In this document: piece after piece, positions 1-8,688 of the stretch | How the letters are laid out: each line of letters begins with the position of its first letter | Position numbering within the stretch: position 1 is the stretch's first letter | Made by a program: the position numbers and the translations under genes | Assembly (NCBI GenBank): GCA_015146655.1 | Contig: VKHL01000016.1 | Location: forward strand, 1 to 64,000 | DNA length: 64,000 nt | Reading direction: 5' to 3' | Origin: Ochromonas danica | Lineage: Eukaryota; Sar; Chrysophyceae; Chromulinales; Chromulinaceae | The notes under the pieces: generated by a model | What the model was told of the DNA's origin: nothing | What the model saw: the letters and a program-made list of their open reading frames with translations, nothing else | Databases searched by the model: none

Positions 1-469
1 GGATGAGTGCATGGTGTCTCTTGTGGAAGTGTATTTATCCCAACTTATCTTAGACGATTTCAATTAATGGATCATGAGTTTGAATAAGATCAAGCATTGG
101 ACCGTCTTCCAGTTTATCAGAGGAAGACTTGTGCCTTATGCGAAGATGAGCCATCAAACAGAAAGCTTTTTTTATTTATGCGCGTTTAGTTAATGTACAC
201 CGCGGTATGCTTACCATGCCATCTCGTTGGAGGGACATTTTTCTGGGCTGTTTCGACGATGAAAGGTGTGTTGGGTCTCATCTTTGTCATTCTTTATCTT
301 CTTTCTTCTATTCCCAAGGCTGATCTTTATAGCCGTCACAATGGTGCAGCTTTCACGGATGGGAACCTCTTTATGGAGTTCCTGAATGTTCCCGCTTGGT
401 TCATTTTCCACTCACTTGTGCTGTGGGGACGGTTTCGGGCTTGACTGGGAATGAGACAATCTTATACCT
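1..469. other. Intergenic, upstream of the first Cys-rich gene
   Basis: No supported gene. A 62-codon frame opening at 259 on the + strand begins with a plausible signal peptide (MKGVLGLIFVILYLL...) but ends at 444 with no further support. It could be a relic of a neighbouring secreted-protein gene or chance. The last 200 bp probably hold the promoter and leader of the gene starting at 470. Confidence 0.4.
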
Positions 470-1309
470 ATGATCGCCTTTGTTCTTCTGGTGGGTTTCT
501 TTTCTTTTGTTGCCATTAATGCTGATCATTTGCGCGGAAGTCAACGGGAACATCCTGTTCCACTCCGCCACTATGGCCACACTACTCCATTGTCGGCTTG
601 GATGAACAATGTTTCCTCTCCCTTCGTTCATTCTTCCATTTCCAACGGAAGGAAGTTATTTGGGATAAGCAATGAGTATGATGACGGTATGTCTGTTCTG
701 AATGAAGTGTATTGCTTGACGGACAGTGGTAAAGTTCTGCAGGTGTCTGGTTATCCATTGAACGCATGCATCTGCTCTGAAAGTCAGTCATCTTTTAAGT
801 GTGCTGTAGCCTCAGCGGTTCCTGTAGATCAAGGCCGCTGGACTCTTGAAACAAGAACATATGAAGGAAATCACTGCACGGAAGATCCAATAGCAGTGGT
901 GAACACCCCTCTGACTCCAACCGTCTTCAACTCTTCTATCTGTGATACGCAAGTTGAGATGGCTGCGTATTTCGAAGTGGTTCGCGGTTTTGCTCCATAT
1001 GATAATCTTGGACCTGGACTTGCTTCTGTGTACTATGGCCTGGAGAGTTTCTGTGAGCATGATCAGTGGGCCAGATATGATTTCCTTCCCAACTTCGAAT
1101 GTTTCTGCAACTCTTCTGCTTATGGAATTTCTTCGGATGACTTTCGCTATGTGCAGTACACGGATGAGAGTTGTTCAGTGGAGGAATCGTCTCAAGTTCT
1201 GCGTTTCGACGGCTCCGCCTGTATCAGTCGCAAGACTCATCCATCTGATGACATCTCAGTGATGAACACGTTCGACTATCAGTCCGTTCATGTTGTTTTA
1301 CCCAAGTGA
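470..1309 (+). CDS. Secreted cysteine-rich protein, family 1 (copy 1)
   Basis: Intronless, 279 residues. I do not recognise a named domain. The first ~18 residues (MIAFVLLVGFFSFVAINA) are a clear signal peptide, followed by DHLRG. The mature part has about ten Cys in short motifs (ACICSE, NHCTED, SICDT, SFCEHDQW, FECFCNSS, ESCSVE, SACISR), as expected of a disulfide-bonded extracellular protein. The start matches that of the next gene, where the bases around the ATG are conserved. It is one of five homologues in this array, with blocks such as EVY.L, L.VSGYPL, YEGN.CTED and W.RY.F.P...CFC conserved throughout. Its 3' third is nearly identical in DNA to the next gene while the 5' half is diverged. 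Role unknown; secretion is inferred. Confidence 0.85.
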   Translation: MIAFVLLVGFFSFVAINADHLRGSQREHPVPLRHYGHTTPLSAWMNNVSSPFVHSSISNGRKLFGISNEYDDGMSVLNEVYCLTDSGKVLQVSGYPLNACICSESQSSFKCAVASAVPVDQGRWTLETRTYEGNHCTEDPIAVVNTPLTPTVFNSSICDTQVEMAAYFEVVRGFAPYDNLGPGLASVYYGLESFCEHDQWARYDFLPNFECFCNSSAYGISSDDFRYVQYTDESCSVEESSQVLRFDGSACISRKTHPSDDISVMNTFDYQSVHVVLPK

Positions 1310-1660
1310 AGAGTTCCAAAGAGTTCTCAACAGTCGTTCTTCTTAACTTCCTTTCTATCTCCGTCCATATCAATTCACATGTGTTTGATGCGTGGCAGAG
1401 TTGGTGTTTATGGCTTCTGTTATGTATTTCTCTTAGCCATATATGAGCATATTGTTCTGTTCCTACAGAATTATTAATTAATTTATTAATTAATTTTGAA
1501 CTATGCTAAGTCCATTCAATTAATTCGATTAGACTAATTGATTCCAGATTAATTCCATGAAGTCCACCAAAGATTCCATGGATAGTCTCCGAGTTTTCGC
1601 TCAAATCGCATTTGCGCCAAACCAAGATTGCCGCAAAGCCATCGTCACAATTTTATGCCA
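1310..1660 (+). promoter_or_regulatory. Intergenic/promoter between the first two Cys-rich genes
   Basis: A/T-rich, with a near-palindromic AATTAATTAATTTATTAATT-type stretch around 1472-1496. TTCCATGA (1553-1560) and TTCCATGGA (1574-1582) lie within 110 bp of the downstream start. The same TTCCATGGAA core recurs in other promoters of this window. No coding content seen. Confidence 0.4.
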
Positions 1661-2506
1661 ATGATTGCCTTTGTTCTTCTTGCTTTTTTCCTTTCTTTAT
1701 CCATCATTAATGCGGATCATTTGCGTGGAAGTCAACGCAAGCATCTTGCTGCACTCCGCCGCTATGGCCACACTACTCCACTTTTCGGTTGGATGGACAG
1801 TGTTTCAACTCCCTATGCTCACTCTTCCATTTCCAACGGAAGGAAGTTATCTGCGACCACCACTGAGTATGAAGATGGTATCGCTGTTCTGAATGAAGTA
1901 TATCGCTTGAAAGGTGGTGGTCGGGTTCTCCAAGTATCTGGCTATCCTTTGGACATTTGTATGTGTAGTGGAAGCGAGTCATCTTTGAAGTGTGCGGCCG
2001 CCTCAGCCGTTCGCGTCAATGAAAGCAGTTGGACGCTGGTGACGAGAACATATGGAGGAAATCACTGTACGGAGGCTCCCACAACCACCGTGAACACCTC
2101 TCTGACTTCATACAATTTCACCTCTTCCGTCTGCAATACGCAAGCTGAGATCTCTGCATCTTTCGAAGTGGCTCGCGGTTCTGCTCCATATGATAATCTT
2201 GGACCTGGACTTGCTTCTGTTTATTATGGCCTGGAGAGCTCCTGTGAGCATGATCAGTGGGCCAGATATGATTTCCTTCCCAACTTCGAATGTTTCTGCA
2301 ACTCTTCTGCTTATGGAATTTCTTCGGATGACTTTCGCTATGTGCAGTACACGGATGAGAGTTGTTCAGTGGAGGAATCGTCTCAAGTTCTGCGTTTCGA
2401 CGGCTCCGCCTGCATCAGCCGCAAGACTCATCCATCTGATGACATCTCGGTGATGAACAAGCTCTACTACATGTCGATGCATGTTGTTTTGCCTTCTGAG
2501 GTCTGA
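1661..2506 (+). CDS. Secreted cysteine-rich protein, family 1 (copy 2)
   Basis: Intronless, 281 residues from the ATG at 1661. In-frame upstream codons at 1628 and 1655 would add 11 or 2 residues, but 1661 aligns exactly with the start of copy 1. Signal peptide about residues 1-18 (MIAFVLLAFFLSLSIINA), then DHLRG. It shares the family's Cys motifs (DICMCSG, NHCTEA, SVCNT, SSCEHDQW, FECFCNSS, ESCSVE, SACISR). From about 2200 to 2450 it is almost base-for-base identical to copy 1, whereas the N-terminal half differs at many positions. This suggests gene conversion. Likely extracellular; function not recognised. Confidence 0.85.
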   Translation: MIAFVLLAFFLSLSIINADHLRGSQRKHLAALRRYGHTTPLFGWMDSVSTPYAHSSISNGRKLSATTTEYEDGIAVLNEVYRLKGGGRVLQVSGYPLDICMCSGSESSLKCAAASAVRVNESSWTLVTRTYGGNHCTEAPTTTVNTSLTSYNFTSSVCNTQAEISASFEVARGSAPYDNLGPGLASVYYGLESSCEHDQWARYDFLPNFECFCNSSAYGISSDDFRYVQYTDESCSVEESSQVLRFDGSACISRKTHPSDDISVMNKLYYMSMHVVLPSEV

Positions 2507-3133
2507 AGACTTGTGACCATTTGAAGAGCATTGTAGTGTATTTTCGTTGTTATTTCCTCCGATTTTTCACGCGCATTTGACGCACGATTTGTATACAGTG
2601 GTAGAACAAGTATGCTACGATTTGTATGCTACGTTTTTTAGACAATACGTTCGTATGTAAATTGATTCTGGAAGACTCGCGTTTTGCTTTGCTGAAGAAC
2701 GCTTATTTGACAAATGTCTCCCTTTATATAGACAAACCCTTGCAACGCCAAGAAACACACCACCCAGGGTAAGTCCAATTCCAAATTCAACCAAAAGAAT
2801 AGTTCTTGCTTACAAAGGATTTGCTTTGTCTTTGTTGCAATGAAAGAAATTTCTGCATTGATCCATTCTATTTGAAAGTTGCACAAATAAAGTCCAATGA
2901 TCAACAACAAAAAGTGATTGAAGATTCGGAATTTGATGTCAAAAAGGTGGGCTTGTGTCTTTGCACACACCTCTGTGGAAGTTGAAGCCCCAAAGCCGCA
3001 CTGGCGAGGAAGTGCGGTGGCGAGGCGAGGAAGTGCCCGCATCCGGCTCTGCCTTCCTGCTCCTTCGCCAGCCGCAACAGCGCCAGCGACATTCCCCTCG
3101 TCAACTGTTGTCACCCACAGTTATGGAAAAAGA
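2507..3133 (+). promoter_or_regulatory. Intergenic with GC-rich leader of the Cys-rich gene
   Basis: A/T-rich to about 2980, then a GC-rich block (about 2985-3090) with a repeated GGCGAGGAAGTGC element. The stretch GTG(C/T)CCGCAT..GGCTCTGCCTTC near 3030-3055 recurs ahead of the homologous genes at 5078 and 7202, about 100-135 bp before each ATG. It probably marks a shared promoter or leader. The frame is open upstream of 3134, but only with a TTG start, so I treat it as untranslated. Confidence 0.45.
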
Positions 3134-3994
3134 ATGATGTTCGTTTTTACTCTGTTTGTTCTCCTCTGTTTTACTTCTATTGATGCTGCGCATCTACGTC
3201 ATATAAAGGAAGTGAATCATACTTCCTCTAATTTTATTCATCCGGGGGCACATCTTCATCGAGATCACAACTCAACTCTGGCAGCATGGATAGACGGCAT
3301 AGATCGTCCCTATGTGCATTCAACTATTTCCCAAGGAAGACGGTTAGTAGGTACTGAATGCTTTTATGATGCAGGACTTTATACATTGCATGAAGTCTAT
3401 CGTGTGAGATCAACTGCTCAACTTCTTCGAGTGACTGGTTATCCACTGAACACTTGCATCTGTAGCGGATGTGATGGCTGTTTGAGATGTACCATGGCAA
3501 CAGCATTTCCTCTCGGCCTGAATGGCTATATGCTCACCACCAATGTATATGAAGGCAATTACTGCACGGAGGACCCAACATCAGTGGTGAACACTCCTTT
3601 GTCACCAACTGTAATGAGGTCCACCATCTGCAATACAAACACGGATGTTTCTGTGAGCTATGTCTTACTTGCTGGTTCGATCCCCCAATATGCGTGGGGG
3701 TGTGGTGTTGCTACCTTTCAATATAATCATGTGAGCTCTTGCCAAAATGATCTATGGTCCAGATATGAGTTCTTTCCAAGTTATGTTTGCTTCTGCAGCT
3801 CTTCAGCTTACATTGTGGCTCCTTACAAATACCAGGTGATCCAGTATTCTGACAGGTATTGCTGGTATCAAACTTCTTCCCAAGTTATTGATTATAGTAA
3901 CGCGGTGTGCACGAAACAAAAGTCTCATGCTTCTGCGGAAGATGAGATTTCCTTGATTGATAAGCTTTACTATGCTTCAGTTCAGATTATTTAA
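3134..3994 (+). CDS. Secreted cysteine-rich protein, family 1 (copy 3)
   Basis: Intronless, 286 residues. Signal peptide about residues 1-18 (MMFVFTLFVLLCFTSIDA), then AHLRH. There are about 14 Cys, in blocks TECFYD, NTCICSGCDGCLRCT, NYCTED, TICNT, WGCGVATF, SSCQNDLW, YVCFCSSS, RYCWYQ and AVCTK. The start is chosen because AAAAAGA-ATG-ATG and everything downstream align with copies 4 and 5, while upstream sequence does not continue as coding. It is the diverged older member of the 286-residue subgroup. It precedes a truncated GH26-like gene, so the cassette is Cys-rich gene then GH26. Function unknown; extracellular location inferred. Confidence 0.85.
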   Translation: MMFVFTLFVLLCFTSIDAAHLRHIKEVNHTSSNFIHPGAHLHRDHNSTLAAWIDGIDRPYVHSTISQGRRLVGTECFYDAGLYTLHEVYRVRSTAQLLRVTGYPLNTCICSGCDGCLRCTMATAFPLGLNGYMLTTNVYEGNYCTEDPTSVVNTPLSPTVMRSTICNTNTDVSVSYVLLAGSIPQYAWGCGVATFQYNHVSSCQNDLWSRYEFFPSYVCFCSSSAYIVAPYKYQVIQYSDRYCWYQTSSQVIDYSNAVCTKQKSHASAEDEISLIDKLYYASVQII

Positions 3995-4449
3995 GGACTG
4001 AAGACTGCTTTGGTGGTGAAAGAACGATTAAATTGTGTTGAACTACACTATTTCTGCATAATTTTGCACATTACCTATCACATTATTACCTCCTATATTA
4101 AAATTGTCCACTGTTGCTTGGATATATGCTATGCTAAGATATTTTTTAATTGTAGACTTTAAACTAAAGTTGTTGTTCTGTAATTTTAGTCTAGTAACGA
4201 CTCTCTCTTCAGCATGTCTTGGACATTCTTCTTTGAATGCCATTATACATTCATCAAGGAGACTATTACTCATCATTACTCGTCATAGCTATGTAATACA
4301 TTGCTATTTTCATTCTCATAACCAATTTAGTGTTGATAATAAATCAATCCAATTTAGCACTCGGGATGAGGTTTGGAGAAGCTAACGGGTCAGATTTGAT
4401 ATTTTGGATGAGTGATAGTGACCTCCATTAACATCCACTCCTACAAACT
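3995..4449. other. Intergenic spacer of the older cassette
   Basis: Diverged copy of the spacer seen at 6074-6564 and 8198-8688, sharing the GGACTGAAGACTG block after the stop, TTTAGTCTAGTAACGA, and GGTCAGATTTGATATTTTGG near 4387. Small indels separate the versions. No coding content recognised. The last ~80 bp probably contain the GH26 promoter. Confidence 0.5.
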
Positions 4450-5058
4450 ATGCTATCTCTTCTCTCGGCTATTGCCATTCTCAGTCTCATTAGTCTTCTT
4501 CCAATACATGGTAGAAGACTTCGACATCATGATCAAGGTCTAACAGAGGAGAATCCTCTTCTCTTGCACAATACTACCACCACCAATAACACAACAACAA
4601 TCCTCCCCACACCTACCAATCCTACTATCACTGGATCTCCACCTTGTATCCCTATTAGTGGAAAGACAGCTCTGATTATAGGAGAGGATTATAATTCAAT
4701 TAAAAATTATAGTCAAGCATTTCCAAGTCATTCTCAACCTTTTGGTTTAATGTCTTATACTGCCTTAAGCAATGACTATGGTCATCTAACAGGTTTACGA
4801 CAACCTATTGACTATGGGTCAGGTATTCAATGGGTGGACGGATTAACTTCTCTATACCCAACTTCTGCTATTCAATTAGGATTATGGATTAAAGGACAAT
4901 TAGATGGAATAATTCAAGGAGAATATGATAACGAGATTAATGCCTTAGCTAACTATATCAATGAAACCTTAACACATGCTTTTTATTTACGTATAGGATA
5001 TGAATTTGATAGTTTAGAAAATAATTATGATAATAGAAATTATCAGTTATCAGAGTGA
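4450..5058 (+). pseudogene. Truncated GH26-like gene (fragment 1)
   Basis: 202 codons corresponding to the N-terminal 40% of the full-length GH26-like gene at 8689. It has the signal peptide, Thr/Asn-rich linker and first part of the catalytic domain, including RIGYEFD with the presumed acid/base Glu. After NYQLSE the frame stops and the DNA runs straight into the leader of the next Cys-rich gene. The region with the presumed nucleophile Glu and the C-terminal membrane segment are absent. The first residues (MLSLLSAIAIL) differ from the other two copies because the repeat boundary lies at about 4461. It may still be expressed as a short secreted fragment, but hydrolase activity is not expected. 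Confidence 0.7.
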
Positions 5059-5212
5059 GGTCGCGAGGTGCTAGGTAAAGAGGTGTCCGCATGTGGCTCT
5101 GCCTTCGCTGCTCCATGGCTGCCTCCTACAGTACTGCTCGATGCTGGTGTGGCTGTTTAGATTCTCTTTGCCGATCAACTGTTCAGTGTTGTTACCCAGT
5201 TATTGAAAAAGA

Positions 5213-6073
5213 ATGATGTTCGTTGTTACTCTGCTTGTTCTCCTCTGTTTTACTGCTATTGATGCTGCGCATCTACGTCATATAAAGGAAGTGAATCATA
5301 CTTCCTCTAATTTTGTTCATCCGGGGGCACATCTTCATCGAGATCACAACTCAACTCTGGCAGCATGGATAGACGGCATAGATCGTCCCTATGTGCATTC
5401 AACTATTTCCCAAGGAAGGCGGTTGGTAGGTACTGAATGCTTTTATGATGAAGGGCTTTTCACATTGCATGAAGTCTATCGTGTGAAATCAACTGATCAA
5501 CTTCTTCGAGTGACTGGTTATCCAATGAACACTTGCATCTGCAGTGGATGCGAAGGTTGTTTGAGATGTACCATGGCAACAGCATTTCCTCTCGGTCTGA
5601 ATGGCTATATGCTCACCACCAATGTATATGAAGGCAATTACTGCACGGAGGATCCAACATCAGTGAAGAATACTCCAATGATACCAGCTGTAGCCAGCTC
5701 CACCATCTGCAATACTAAAACGGATGTTTCTGTGAGCTTTGTGTTACTTCCTGGGTTGTTCCCCTACTTTTACTGGGGGTGCGGTGTTGCTACCTTCCAA
5801 TATAATCATATGAGCACTTGCCAAAATGATCTATGGTCCAGATATGAGTTCTTTCCAAGTTATGTTTGCTTCTGCAGCTCTTCAGCTTTGATGGCCTCTC
5901 CCTACAAATACCAGGTGATCCAGTATTCTGACAACAATTGTTGGCATCAAACTTCTTCCCAAGTTATTGATTATAGTAACGCGGTGTGTGTGAAGAAAAA
6001 GTTTCATCCTTCTATTGAAGATGAAATTAACTTGATTGATAAGCTTTACTATGCTTCAGTTCTGATTATTTAA
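5213..6073 (+). CDS. Secreted cysteine-rich protein, family 1 (copy 4)
   Basis: Intronless, 286 residues, predicted protein identical to copy 5. Signal peptide about residues 1-18 (MMFVVTLLVLLCFTAIDA), then AHLRHIKE. About 14 Cys sit in the motifs described for copy 3. It differs from copy 3 mainly in residues about 195-225, where the PGLFPYFYWGCG segment replaces AGSIPQYAWGCG, and near the C terminus. It lies in tandem-repeat unit 1 directly after a truncated GH26-like gene. Likely extracellular; function unknown. Confidence 0.85.
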   Translation: MMFVVTLLVLLCFTAIDAAHLRHIKEVNHTSSNFVHPGAHLHRDHNSTLAAWIDGIDRPYVHSTISQGRRLVGTECFYDEGLFTLHEVYRVKSTDQLLRVTGYPMNTCICSGCEGCLRCTMATAFPLGLNGYMLTTNVYEGNYCTEDPTSVKNTPMIPAVASSTICNTKTDVSVSFVLLPGLFPYFYWGCGVATFQYNHMSTCQNDLWSRYEFFPSYVCFCSSSALMASPYKYQVIQYSDNNCWHQTSSQVIDYSNAVCVKKKFHPSIEDEINLIDKLYYASVLII

Positions 6074-6564
6074 GGACTGAAGACTGTTTTGGTGGTGAAA
6101 GAGAACGATTGCATTTTGTGTTGAGCTACATTATTCTGGACAATATTGCACATTACCTATCCTATATTTAAAATTGTCCACTAGTGCTTGGATATATGCT
6201 AAGATATTTTTTAAAATTGTAGACTTTAAACTAAAGTTGTTGCTGTTCTGTAATTTTAGTCTAGTAACGATAGACTCACTAGATCTACTGCATGTCTTGG
6301 ACATTCTTCTTTGAATGCCATTATACATTCATCAAGGAGACTATTACTCATCAAATCTATGTAATACATCTCAACTTTCATTCTCATAACCAATTTAGTG
6401 TTGATAATAAATCAATCCAATTTAGGCAAATCTAAATCCGAGGTTTGGAGAAGCTAAATGGTCAGATTTGATATTTTGGATGCGTGATGACGTGCTGTGT
6501 TGGGGAATTGAACCGTCCTGGGTCCGTCCACCTTGCCATTAACATTGTCATCCAAACTAACGTT
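6074..6564. other. Spacer inside tandem unit 1
   Basis: Noncoding spacer between the Cys-rich gene and the next truncated GH26-like gene, identical where checked to 8198-8688. A/T-rich except for GTCCTGGGTCCGTCC near 6519-6533. The final ~100 bp replace the sequence found ahead of the older copy at 4450. Presumed 3' UTR plus promoter. Confidence 0.45.
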
Positions 6565-7182
6565 ATGCTATCTCGACTTGACCTTCTCTCGGCTATTGCC
6601 ATTCTCAGTCTCATTAGTCTTCTTCCAATACATGGTAGAAGACTTCGACATCATGATCAAGGTCTAACAGAGGAGAATCCTCTTCTCTTGCACAATACTA
6701 CCACCACCAATAACACAACAACAATCCTCCCCACACCTACCAATCCTACTATCACTGGATCTCCACCTTGTATCCCTATTAGTGGAAAGACAGCTCTGAT
6801 TATAGGAGAGGATTATAATTCAATTAAAAATTATAGTCAAGCATTTCCAAGTCATTCTCAACCTTTTGGTTTAATGTCTTATACTGCCTTAAGCAATGAC
6901 TATGGTCATCTAACAGGTTTACGACAACCTATTGACTATGGGTCAGGTATTCAATGGGTGGACGGATTAACTTCTCTATACCCAACTTCTGCTATTCAAT
7001 TAGGATTATGGATTAAAGGACAATTAGATGGAATAATTCAAGGAGAATATGATAACGAGATTAATGCCTTAGCTAACTATATCAATGAAACCTTAACACA
7101 TGCTTTTTATTTACGTATAGGATATGAATTTGATAGTTTAGAAAATAATTATGATAATAGAAATTATCAGTTATCAGAGTGA
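6565..7182 (+). pseudogene. Truncated GH26-like gene (fragment 2)
   Basis: 205 codons. The ATG at 6565 (MLSRLDLLSAIAIL) is chosen because it puts the hydrophobic signal peptide at the N terminus; an in-frame upstream ATG at 6487 would bury it. From MLSR up to NYDNR it is identical to the intact gene at 8689, then ends NYQLSE-stop instead of continuing SYQLAYQYIV. It keeps the presumed acid/base Glu region but lacks the nucleophile region, the acidic linker and the transmembrane anchor. Same fusion junction as fragment 1, so the truncation predates the tandem duplication. Confidence 0.7.
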
Positions 7183-7336
7183 GGTCGCGAGGTGCTAGGT
7201 AAAGAGGTGTCCGCATGTGGCTCTGCCTTCGCTGCTCCATGGCTGCCTCCTACAGTACTGCTCGATGCTGGTGTGGCTGTTTAGATTCTCTTTGCCGATC
7301 AACTGTTCAGTGTTGTTACCCAGTTATTGAAAAAGA

Positions 7337-8197
7337 ATGATGTTCGTTGTTACTCTGCTTGTTCTCCTCTGTTTTACTGCTATTGATGCTGCGCATCTAC
7401 GTCATATAAAGGAAGTGAATCATACTTCCTCTAATTTTGTTCATCCGGGGGCACATCTTCATCGAGATCACAACTCAACTCTGGCAGCATGGATAGACGG
7501 CATAGATCGTCCCTATGTGCATTCAACTATTTCCCAAGGAAGGCGGTTGGTAGGTACTGAATGCTTTTATGATGAAGGGCTTTTCACATTGCATGAAGTC
7601 TATCGTGTGAAATCAACTGATCAACTTCTTCGAGTGACTGGTTATCCAATGAACACTTGCATCTGCAGTGGATGCGAAGGTTGTTTGAGATGTACCATGG
7701 CAACAGCATTTCCTCTCGGTCTGAATGGCTATATGCTCACCACCAATGTATATGAAGGCAATTACTGCACGGAGGATCCAACATCAGTGAAGAATACTCC
7801 AATGATACCAGCTGTAGCCAGCTCCACCATCTGCAATACTAAAACGGATGTTTCTGTGAGCTTTGTGTTACTTCCTGGGTTGTTCCCCTACTTTTACTGG
7901 GGGTGCGGTGTTGCTACCTTCCAATATAATCATATGAGCACTTGCCAAAATGATCTATGGTCCAGATATGAGTTCTTTCCAAGTTATGTTTGCTTCTGCA
8001 GCTCTTCAGCTTTGATGGCCTCTCCCTACAAATACCAGGTGATCCAGTATTCTGACAACAATTGTTGGCATCAAACTTCTTCCCAAGTTATTGATTATAG
8101 TAACGCGGTGTGTGTGAAGAAAAAGTTTCATCCTTCTATTGAAGATGAAATTAACTTGATTGATAAGCTTTACTATGCTTCAGTTCTGATTATTTAA
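7337..8197 (+). CDS. Secreted cysteine-rich protein, family 1 (copy 5)
   Basis: 286 residues, intronless, same predicted protein as copy 4. Signal peptide about residues 1-18, AHLRH directly after it, and about 14 Cys. It sits in tandem unit 2 and immediately precedes the spacer and promoter of the only intact GH26-like gene. Two identical copies would double gene dosage. Function not recognised. Confidence 0.85.
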   Translation: MMFVVTLLVLLCFTAIDAAHLRHIKEVNHTSSNFVHPGAHLHRDHNSTLAAWIDGIDRPYVHSTISQGRRLVGTECFYDEGLFTLHEVYRVKSTDQLLRVTGYPMNTCICSGCEGCLRCTMATAFPLGLNGYMLTTNVYEGNYCTEDPTSVKNTPMIPAVASSTICNTKTDVSVSFVLLPGLFPYFYWGCGVATFQYNHMSTCQNDLWSRYEFFPSYVCFCSSSALMASPYKYQVIQYSDNNCWHQTSSQVIDYSNAVCVKKKFHPSIEDEINLIDKLYYASVLII

Positions 8198-8688
8198 GGA
8201 CTGAAGACTGTTTTGGTGGTGAAAGAGAACGATTGCATTTTGTGTTGAGCTACATTATTCTGGACAATATTGCACATTACCTATCCTATATTTAAAATTG
8301 TCCACTAGTGCTTGGATATATGCTAAGATATTTTTTAAAATTGTAGACTTTAAACTAAAGTTGTTGCTGTTCTGTAATTTTAGTCTAGTAACGATAGACT
8401 CACTAGATCTACTGCATGTCTTGGACATTCTTCTTTGAATGCCATTATACATTCATCAAGGAGACTATTACTCATCAAATCTATGTAATACATCTCAACT
8501 TTCATTCTCATAACCAATTTAGTGTTGATAATAAATCAATCCAATTTAGGCAAATCTAAATCCGAGGTTTGGAGAAGCTAAATGGTCAGATTTGATATTT
8601 TGGATGCGTGATGACGTGCTGTGTTGGGGAATTGAACCGTCCTGGGTCCGTCCACCTTGCCATTAACATTGTCATCCAAACTAACGTT
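8198..8688. other. Spacer inside tandem unit 2, promoter of intact GH26-like gene
   Basis: Same sequence as the spacer at 6074-6564 where compared. It must contain the 3' UTR of the Cys-rich gene and the promoter of the intact GH26-like gene. No coding signal seen apart from an in-frame ATG at 8611 that I judge to be untranslated. Confidence 0.4.

Larger units (their letters stand above)
4461..6584 (+). repeat. 2,124-bp tandem repeat, unit 1
   Basis: First unit of a head-to-tail duplication; the second is 6585-8708. Every stretch I compared at a 2,124-bp offset is identical. The unit runs from inside the signal peptide of one GH26-like copy, through its truncated end, a whole Cys-rich gene and a spacer, to the same point in the next GH26-like copy. 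A partial third copy continues from 8709 to about 9285 inside the intact GH26-like gene. Near-perfect identity means a very recent duplication, or possibly an assembly artefact. Confidence 0.85.

Noticed and set aside
193-444. Open frame with a signal-like start at 259
   Set aside because: Only 62 codons from the better Met, no family resemblance and no repeat in the paralogous upstream regions. Kept only as a note on the intergenic region.
2918-3133. N-terminal extension of the third Cys-rich gene
   Set aside because: The extension needs a TTG start and would bury the signal peptide. The homologous upstream regions at 5060 and 7185 are not open in this frame.
8608-8688. Longer N terminus of the GH26-like protein from 8608/8611
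   Set aside because: The 8608 codon is GTG, and 8611 would place 26 residues before the hydrophobic core. The older copy at 4450 starts at the equivalent of 8689.
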